From Nymphalis io (Eukaryota; Arthropoda; Insecta; Lepidoptera; Nymphalidae): a stretch of DNA of 64,000 nt. The stretch's first letter is position 1. Every line of letters starts with the position of its first letter. Location of the stretch: assembly GCF_905147045.1 (NCBI RefSeq), contig NC_065911.1:3410001-3474000 (forward strand). The letters are read 5' to 3'. The translations under genes were made by a program, and so were the position numbers. The notes beneath the pieces were generated by a model. It searched no databases. It saw only the letters and a list, made by a program, of their open reading frames with translations, and was not told the DNA's origin. Positions 55,968-64,000 of this stretch are shown one piece after another.

Positions 55968-56130
55968 AAAATTCAAATTCAAGCAAGCAATCACTGAATT
56001 TTCATTTGCTTAATTTGCGCTTACGATTAATCTTGTGCTCGGGTGAAGGAAAACATCCTGAGGAAACCTACATAAGTATAGTACCAATCCGCATAGGAGC
56101 AGAAAAATAAGCTTCGAACCTTCTATATAG
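55968..56130 (+). mobile_element. SINE-B body fragment
   Basis: CACTGAATTTTCATTTGCTT, GGGTGAAGGAAAACATCCTG, AGGAAACCTACATAAG, CCAATCCGCATAGGAGCAG and AATAAGCTTCGAACC are in plus-strand order. With the preceding piece it makes a short inverted arrangement. Confidence 0.75.
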
Positions 56131-56134
56131 ATAA

Positions 56135-56929
56135 GAGAAACTGCACCATAAATAAATATATGAAACGATTCTATTGGAAGACAAAAATTCTGTCTACACG
56201 ATCAAATTCTATAAGAAAATCGTATAAGATATTGTATAATATAATAAATTTAATAATGTTGTTCCATTGCGATAAATATAAATTATCAAGTCGAAGTCGA
56301 AATAAGTAGAAGTTACTTTCTAGAAATGAAATGACTCACTCACTGTCTAGCAAATCGAATGAATAGTTTTTAACCGTCAGAACGAAATCGGAATTAAAAA
56401 AGGAAACGCTAAAGTCGAAAGCTCTAACGTAATACGTTTCTCTCTTTCACACGCATCGCCTTTAAACGTGCTAAAATGAGACATGTGATTTGATGCACTA
56501 AGGGGAACCTAACGCATTTCTGCAAAGTGACGCAATGCTTACGCAAGGGGTCGTTGGCCTCAAGGTGACCCTGAGACCTCAGGCCCTGAAGGTTCTATAG
56601 GACGAAAAAAGGAGCTTCTTTGAAGGGCTTTGTTTTAAAGCCGGTTAGGAATTAATGTTTTTAAGGATCCGTTTATTTGCTTATAAAGTATTTTCTTGAG
56701 TTTTCGCATTAAATCATTTAATATTATTGTGATAAACGTGATAATAGTTAATAAAGGATAATATAAATATAATACTTTGATTGATGTCCGTCTGTTCGAT
56801 ATCGGTTCGGATTAAATTAATTAAATTATAATTAAATAGATGAATGTTATATTGTCAGTATCAATTTAATAATAATAATTATAAAGAAAGCTTTTCTTTT
56901 GTATATTGACGGTTACCTACATACTAATA
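56135..56929. other. Non-coding sequence with GC-richer part
   Basis: 56440-56650 is less AT-rich and includes CAAGGTGACCCTGAGACCTC (near 56560). It has no ORF and no recognised repeat. Confidence 0.45.
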
Positions 56930-57230
56930 TTTTTTTTTTTTTTTTTATAGAATAGGAAGGCGGACGAGCATATGGGCCACCTGATGGTAAGTGGTCACCA
57001 ACGCTCTTAGACATTAGCATTGTAAGAAATGTCAACCATCGCTTACATATCCAATGCGCCACCAACCTTGGGAACTAAGATTTTATGTCCCTTGTGCCTG
57101 TAATTACACTGGCTCACTCACCCTTCAAACCGGATCACAACAATATCAAGTATTGCTGTTTTGCGGTAGAATATCTGATGAGTGGGTGGTACCTACCCAG
57201 ACGAGCTTGCACAAAGCCCTACCACCAGTA
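56930..57230 (-). mobile_element. SINE-A, full length
   Basis: Long poly-T (56931-56947), intact CCACCTGATGGTAAGTGG, complete body and the terminal CTACCACCAGTA at 57230. The flanks share only AATAT, too short to call a duplication. Nearly identical to 17100-17400 in inverse orientation. The ORF at 57054-57254 is a by-product. Confidence 0.95.
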
Positions 57231-57239
57231 AATATATCC

Positions 57240-57422
57240 AGTTACAGCCTTTAAACAACCCACTTCTGTGTAAACGCCTCCTCTATTCTCGAGGTTTGTC
57301 TGATTACACCACGCGATTCCAGTACGGTTGGATTGGAGACGTGGTGGCATTACCCACCTATGAATCAACCATGAATCCACGATACCTTTAACTGATCTAG
57401 CCAACAAGCCATTTCAGCTCTA
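57240..57422 (-). mobile_element. SINE-B, diverged copy
   Basis: TACAGCCTTTAAACAACCC, GCCTCCTCTATTCTCGAGG, TTACACCACGCGATTCC and the end GCCAACAAGCCATTTCAGCTC loosely follow the minus-strand order. It abuts the SINE-A. Confidence 0.55.
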
Positions 57423-57424
57423 CA

Positions 57425-58200
57425 ATATTTATAAAAACATATAATAATGTATGTACAAAATCCATCTGTATAATTCAGATGTTTTTGGAAAATTGAATTC
57501 CGTTGTTTCGAAGATAAATCTGTTTTTTCTCACACAATTAATGTACGCTTGACTCACAATATTTTCACGAGGAGAAAGCAATGAACTTGAAATCACGCAA
57601 ATTGTGTATGTCGATGACTTCCATATCTACTGCGAAATTATTGAACCTTTATGAATGTATATTACCACAAGTTTCTTTCTATAATAACTGCATTATATTT
57701 TGACAAACTTATTTGTTTATGTGTGTATGTGTTTTGATATGGATGTGTTTCGGTGATGTGTGGGTATTTATTAAGACATTTGTTGGTCCCTGTTGTGAGG
57801 GTATTTATTAAGACATTCCCTGTAACCAAATGTCGTCATGTTTGGAATGTTATACGTAATTATTGCAAATTTTACTGCCATAACGTTCAATACTAATTTT
57901 ATATAATATATTATATAAGTAAGACAATGTAACAGTAATAGTATTAAACTTTCTGGAAATTTAATTGAACAGGGAAACGAAGGGTCATAAATAAAAGCGA
58001 AATCGACTTTCCACACACAAGTTTTGTATATTATTTTATTTAGAAGTAAAAATAAATTTATATGTAGAATACGAATATGAAAAATGGTTATTAGACTTGG
58101 CTTTTATATAAGCTTTCGTGGGTTCGATATATTTAGCTTAATTTTGTTTATGTTATTAATGAATAACATCATAAAAATACATAAATAAAATAGAATACGT
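57425..58200. other. AT-rich non-coding sequence
   Basis: A short direct repeat (GGTATTTATTAAGACATT at about 57762-57779 and 57799-57816). No gene is supported. Confidence 0.45.
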
Positions 58201-58204
58201 GAAA

Positions 58205-58371
58205 CCTGACCAACGACTACGGGTTCAAACCTGAACAAGCGCTGTTGAATTGTCATCCGTGTAATTTGTGTTTATGCATGTGTCGGATGAAAATCCCCCA
58301 CATGTGTATCCACAATCCCATTGGAGCAGCGTTGCGAAATAAGCTCCAAACCTCCTTTAAAGGAGCAGCCT
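58205..58371 (+). mobile_element. SINE-B, 5'-truncated
   Basis: B box GGGTTCAAACCTG, AAGCGCTGTTGAATTGTCAT, CACATGTGTATCCACAATCC, CATTGGAGCAGCGTTGCG and AATAAGCTCCAAACCTCC. It joins the family M end without a gap. Confidence 0.8.
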
Positions 58372-58565
58372 GACACTAATATTCGCCCGTGGCTTCATCC
58401 TCGTACTAGGGGTAAAGGGACAAGTATTAAAAAAAAGTTGCCTATCCGTCCTTGGGTTTCAAGATTGCTTCAGACCAAATTTTATCAAAATCGAGTCAGC
58501 GGCTTACCCTTGAAAGCAGACAGAAAGAATTACTTTCGCATTTATAATATTGCTATCGATATATG
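58372..58565 (+). mobile_element. LINE-type 3' terminus, family M
   Basis: ATTCGCCCGTGGCTTCATCC, TTGCCTATCCGTCCTTGGG, GACCAAATTTTATCAAAATC, GAGTCAGCGGCTTACCC and CAGACAGAAAG, ending ACTTTCGCATTTATAATATT. Longer than the piece at 3318-3455. This is a very frequent type of lepidopteran repeat end. Confidence 0.65.
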
Positions 58566-58934
58566 AAATCAGTATGAGCTATTAATAACTATATTTGTAG
58601 TAAGCTTAATAAAAAAACACACACACATATATGATTCATATCTAATCTAGATCAAAGAAAACCCTTTGAAAATTAGGTAACAACAGTATTTAGAAATAAT
58701 CAAACCAGGATTATATTACGTTAAGTAAACCCACTAAGACCAACAATGTAATAGGCATCTCATCTGCCTATCTATATGTACATATGTTTGTATATATGTG
58801 TATATTAACGTCTAAACGCTCGGATTACATGAATGTCACCGAGATCGACCTTTATGAGACAAAAGTCGAAATAATAATTCCATTAATGTCTACTTATAAA
58901 TCACATTCTGAATATAATTTTGTGATTGTTACAC

Positions 58935-59203
58935 GATGATCGTGGGTTCAAACCCGGGCAAGCACTACTGAATTTTCATGTGCTTAATTTGTGATTATAA
59001 TTCATCTTGTGCTTTACGGTGAAGGAAAACATCGTGAGGAAACCTGCATGTTTCTAATTTTACTGAAATTCTGCCACATGTGTATTCCACCAACCCGCAT
59101 TGGAGCAGCGTGGTGGAATAAGCTCCAAACCTTCTCCTCAAAAAGAGGAGAGGAGGCCTTTAGCCCAGCAGTGGGACATCCACAAGCTGTTACGGTACGG
59201 TAA
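58935..59203 (+). mobile_element. SINE-B, nearly full length
   Basis: Starts at GATGATCGTGGG just before the B box (GGTTCAAACCC) and continues with a fully intact body to CCCAGCAGTGGGACATCC and CTGTTACGGTAC. The A box is lost. High agreement with 28879-29179 (inverse), so both are young. The 70-residue ORF (58991-59203) is a by-product. Confidence 0.94.
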
Positions 59204-59330
59204 GCACCATATTGATTTTATTATTGTGTTCATCGGTCTGTGAAAGGTGTACAAAACGGATAGGTAAAAATTATTAAAAAAGTTATATTAAAGTATCAGA
59301 AAGTGATATGCGATATTGATCATTATTATA

Positions 59331-59412
59331 TATAATATTTCAAGAATACACAAATCAAAATAGTATATCACCATAAATAGCTTGTCAACATTTCTCGGGT
59401 AAAGAATGAAGT
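59331..59412 (+). repeat. Unclassified repeat, family H (copy 2)
   Basis: Matches 30941-31023 over its whole length with about one difference in five bases. No structural signature of a known class. Confidence 0.6.
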
Positions 59413-59419
59413 ATTTTCA

Positions 59420-62400
59420 AAAAAAAAAATCGCACTTTTGTATACAGTAAATTAGGTTGTACATAAATGAACATAATATATAAGTTAAAAACATTATATT
59501 CTACTACATGCAAACACTGCATACAAAAGTATAAATGTAATTTTAACTCATGAATACGCAGAATGATATAGAATAATATGTATAGTATTATTGTAGAAAT
59601 TGCATTTCGAACTGGAAATTAAAAAAAAAACGTTTTGTTAACATAAAAGTAAACTATCATTGGGCGATTATATATGATATGTATATATATTATATATACA
59701 TATATATATGCTCCTTCAACTATACGCAATCAAGTCAATTTTATTTTCCATTTTCCGCAGAACATTTTAATTTTGTAGCTGTATCTATCTATATCTATCT
59801 TTACATAATTACATCCGACTAAATTTTAAAATAAAAATTCAGCTTTTATTTCTAAGCTCATGTTATTTCATTGTAACCTATTTACTGGTATATATGTTTA
59901 TTTATGTTATGACACCCTACACCTTCCGCTTTCTTCTTTCTCTACTCTAAATACTCTTACTCTTACTCTCTAAGCCATAAAGCCACTTCTTATATATATA
60001 TCTTCGCTGTCTGTATTCTATGTTAAAGTTATATTTTGCTGTAATAAACATTTTTAGAAAAAGTAATTTGTATTTGTTTAAATTCCCCTTTTTAATAACT
60101 TATATGAGGACCATTAAATTAATAATAAAATAGCACTTATCATTACAATAGAAAAATAGTCATGATTATAATTCATTAATAGCACAATAAAGTATAAATT
60201 TATGACCCTATTAATCATTTCCTTATTTAATATTCATAAGAATTATATAATAACTTATCTTTATGACTGTATTTATGCATATACTTACAAAGTCATATTA
60301 CTCACACACCAGTAAGGAATCTCGTACATAGATAAACTTTTTGATATAATACGTTTTTAATGTAAAATATATATAAATCATTAATAAAAAGATAAATAAA
60401 TTACCAGTATCTTATATTTCTTCATCCTTATTAAAATCATTAAATATATCATAAATTTATTTATATAAATAAACATACGTATATAAATCCAAATAACAAT
60501 TATTTTTATATAAAATAAGTATAAAAAGAGCACCATATCGAAATACCCTTTACCATATAAAGCAAAACAAAAACATTAAGGGGAGACCGATTTCAATGAT
60601 CTAATGTTTTAAGCTCCCCCTCTAATGCGGTACAGACAAACCAACAGACAGCATTGTAAGGACACAATGGCGGGTCACCTTGTCTGCGCTTACGCAATAG
60701 TTTTTTTGCGCTTCCAATAAATTAGAACAACGAAATATTTGTTCGATGAATTCTTCGTTAATTAAATACCTACGATACAATGGCTTATAACATTTTATTA
60801 AAAATGTTTTGTTGTTATCTTGTTTAATATTTTAATGGATAAAAATAAATAAAAACTATATATTATAGTTAATTTATTATTATATTATTTATTATTATAT
60901 TATAAAGTTTATTAATATAATAAAATAAACTAATTATTTTTATTAGTCACACGTGACTAGTAAAAATATGCAAATATTTTATGTATGAAATTCACATTTA
61001 CGTGTATAAATATGTATAGTTATAATAAATTACCTAACATATATAATAAAATAATTATTTAATTTCGGTATGTTCGTATTTCTATGATTTTTTTTTAATA
61101 TTGTTATACACTATTAATATTAACATATAAAACAGTATTAAAACGCAAACAAGTTTGTTTCATTTAGGTAACAAAAAGCGTCTCATTTATTATTATGTAT
61201 ACATAAATAATATTTATATATATTTAACGGATATTTATTCAATTATTTAACCGGGTATTATGTGCACAAATTGATATCGTTTTAGCTCCAAAACCGTCCG
61301 CCCTTCCACGCTTAACCTTACACCATCCTCCGTTTTTTATTAACAACCGGATTAAGACTTCCAGACTATTATACGTTTCTGGGAATCGAATTCGAGACGT
61401 TAGGGTAGGTCACAGTGACTTTTAGGTCACCTTGCCGGTCGTTGACCCGTTGGCCTTGCTATGGGCACCATGAAATGTCTACACCGTTATGGGGTGAGAA
61501 TGTATAGGTCGTTATGGAGTTTTTTTTATTCATAAAACTGGTTAATATTGTTATTTTAAAGGTTTGTTAAGTAAGGTGATGTCTGTAATTTTGTCGTATA
61601 ACTGTTACTATGGGAGCTTTATATATAATATTTTAAAATGTTTATTGAGAGCGCTGCAGTCTGAATAAAGTATATTTTGTTTTTTATATCTCTCATATCA
61701 TACTGCTATAAAATATTTTTATTATTCTAATGTATTAATAATATATAATATATTTATGTTTTAAGCATATGTACTTATATATGTGAACTATAAATCTATT
61801 CATGAGTGATTTCAGTTTTTATATACACTATTATTAGTGTATATTTCTTCAGTATTAGTATACTTTGCATTAAAAAATTAAATAACTAACAATTATTCTT
61901 GCATAAACCCTCATACTAATGGACACGTCTGATGTACACCAACAATCCGCTTATCATGTTTTTTACCACCAAATATCAATTCGTATTATTAATTTTCGGT
62001 TAGAAGGCTCGGTCCCGATAGTTAAGGTGCATTGAAAAAAATAAGTAATTTTTCATACTCTTTATAATCTATGGAAGGAGGTGACCAAGGAGATTTTACA
62101 CCCATAATTTTTTGGACATCTCATTAAATATATTCCTTATACATATATATCTTAAATTTACTACCTAATTCCAAGTTTTAGTTACCAGATACGTTTTCCT
62201 ACTATGTGGTCACCATTTCCAAGATCAATTGCAAACACATTGAAAAACTGAATGGTACTTACACGGATTTAGCCTCGATGTGAATATTTCACCTCTATAT
62301 ATTTCTTCCTTATGTATCTATATCTGATATATATGTTAATGTGTATGTATATATATTACAGTTATTCAGCTTAGAGGCAGATTATAATATGGAAATTAAT

Positions 62401-64000
62401 TTTATAAACTTTTATATCATAATATTATACATTTTTTTGAATATATCAAATAGTTTAGTTTTGCCATATTCAACAACCAGCACTGCACTCAGTCTTTCAC
62501 TCCACAATGGGACATTTGTAGTCCAGTACTGTATTTCTGGGCTCCTGTGAATTATTATTCATAAAATTATATATATTACGATTCAAATTATTAGAATCAT
62601 TTGTTCAATTTTAAAACAAACTGCCTGAAGTTCACGTGCCCATCAATTCATCGATATAATTAAGTAGGTACTTTATATTACAAAATCGAATCGCCTCTAG
62701 TCATCAATTTGTTCGTTAGGATTTTAAAATGTATGCGTTGCTAATTTTGATTGAGTTTTAATTTATTCGTTATAAATAAAATTGTAGATAATATATAATG
62801 TCATTAGATATTTTGTTAAAAATGGACGGTATTACCGTCTTGTATATATAGTATAATACCAATTGAAATGTTACTATTTAATTTCAGAAGTTTAGTTAAA
62901 TCTACCTGACAATAAATCTTTATCTATGTCTTTAAAATAATGTCTGAAAACTATATTAATTATTTTTCTTGTGTCTGTAATTTAAAAAAATGTATAAAAT
63001 TTTCTTTGCCAAGTAACAGAAAAGCGATTACGAAGAAACTATCATAGAGGTTCACGACCAGTGGTTTTCGTTTGCAATGACATACTTTAATTAATTTTTG
63101 TTTGAAATATACCAAAATGGCTTAAACCCTAATAAATATACATATTCAATAAACATCACAACTATATCAATAAAAATATATAAACTTTATACACCACGCA
63201 GACGAAACCGCGTGAAACAAATCAAGTCCAGAAATATTTCAACCAATTATAATTTTTTTTACAATGACATAACAATTACAAGGCAATTAAATACGACCTG
63301 TTCAAGATCACGTTGCAATTGTATGACGTAATACTATATTATTATGAGTCATTTTACCTTGCATCGACATTGTCCTTCCTGGAAATATGTCTAGACATGT
63401 CCTTTTAGGTTATAGAACGATATTTGTGTATACACGTCTGTCTGAATTAACTATTCGTTGTTTATGTAGTAAATTTGTTTATTCCTATACAACCTTTTTA
63501 TTAACAAATGCGGAAAAAACATCGCTCGAAAATCATGCTTGGTAAATTTTTATTTTTATTACATTTAATTCTACTGATAATTAACCACGGTATTTTTTAA
63601 CTGTGAAGGTCTTTGTCTATTAGTTGTATTAATTATAGAATATTGCACACTTTATAAAGTACATTACTTTACATTAATACAAAAGCAGATATATAATAAT
63701 TATTTGAAACAAATATAAATACTAAAAGATACTTCATAAGGTTCATCAAAATTTGACAATAAGTTTTCGATCTATGCGATAACAAACAAAGAATGCATAA
63801 TGTAGTTTTGGTACTTTTATATTATATTATACACAGACACAAAAGGGTATATTTGATTTATTATTCATTCTTCTCAAGCTTTCATTTTAAAAGGGCGTAT
63901 TTATCTTTAAGCGTGTGTCATAGCGTCGCGACGCTCCCGAGTAGGGGAAACGTCATCGCATTGACAGTATGACTCAGCCATTATGCAATTCTTTGTTACA
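59420..64000. other. AT-rich non-coding sequence with GC-richer patches
   Basis: No recognised SINE or LINE, unlike the rest of the window. GC-richer parts: 60590-60720, 61285-61500 and 63900-63970. ORFs at 62341-62550 and 63098-63331 are short and have no domain. The lack of insertions may mark sequence under constraint or simply chance. Confidence 0.45.
61407..61429. promoter_or_regulatory. Candidate nuclear-receptor site cluster
   Basis: AGGTCA (61407-61412), a 3-base spacer, TGACTT (61416-61421) and AGGTCA (61424-61429). The first two form an inverted repeat with 3-bp spacing and one mismatch. A binding function is inferred from sequence only. Confidence 0.25.

Noticed and set aside
47096..59203. 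CRISPR-like repeats
   Set aside because: Recurring blocks are dispersed SINE copies of different length and orientation, with no regular spacers.

Overview
The window looks like non-coding nuclear DNA of a lepidopteran insect, probably a butterfly. It is very AT-rich, contains no long host open reading frame, and is packed with interspersed repeats that I recognise from lepidopteran genomes: tRNA-headed SINEs, LINE 3' ends and (TA)n runs. I see no tRNA, rRNA or CRISPR and no bacterial gene organisation. Species identity and repeat-library names cannot be fixed from sequence alone; the family letters below are mine.

Four short families recur. SINE-A (about 300 bp; begins GGTGGTAGGGCTTTGTGCAA, ends with ACCACTTACCATCAGGTGG and poly-A) has over 20 copies in all states of decay. 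SINE-B has a tRNA-like head with A and B boxes and a body containing AACATCGTGAGGAAACCTGC and CCCGCATTGGAGCAGCGTGG; there are about 18 copies or fragments. SINE-C has a tRNA-like head, a body with TCCGGTCGTGTCGGATTGCC and an (ATT)n tail; it has 6-7 copies. SINE-D is a single tRNA-headed copy at 51.45 kb. Other pieces resemble LINE 3' ends (2.56, 3.3, 15.75, 27.5 and 58.4 kb) or are small unclassified families with 2-4 copies here.

The only substantial protein-coding material lies at 41.9-46.6 kb and is transposon-derived. A nearly intact non-LTR retrotransposon (about 3.7 kb, jockey/CR1-like; APE endonuclease plus reverse transcriptase; one frameshift at the YADD box) sits inside the remains of an older R1-clade element. 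The C-terminal RT region of that older element lies on the left, and its C-terminal zinc knuckle and 3' UTR lie on the right. The R1-like element is itself bordered on both sides by pieces of a SINE-C head.

The rest is AT-rich intergenic or intronic sequence with a few GC-richer patches (1.9, 5.4, 6.0, 8.6, 25.6, 26.1, 30.3, 31.1, 35.8, 54.5 and 61.4 kb), several perfect hairpins (especially 3.55-3.81 kb) and candidate cis-elements. The best functional link is a shared 3' motif: the LINE 3' UTR and the SINE-A tail both carry ACCACTTACCATCAGGTGG, which folds into a small stem-loop. This suggests that a LINE of this type supplies the machinery that moves SINE-A. I found no convincing new host gene system.
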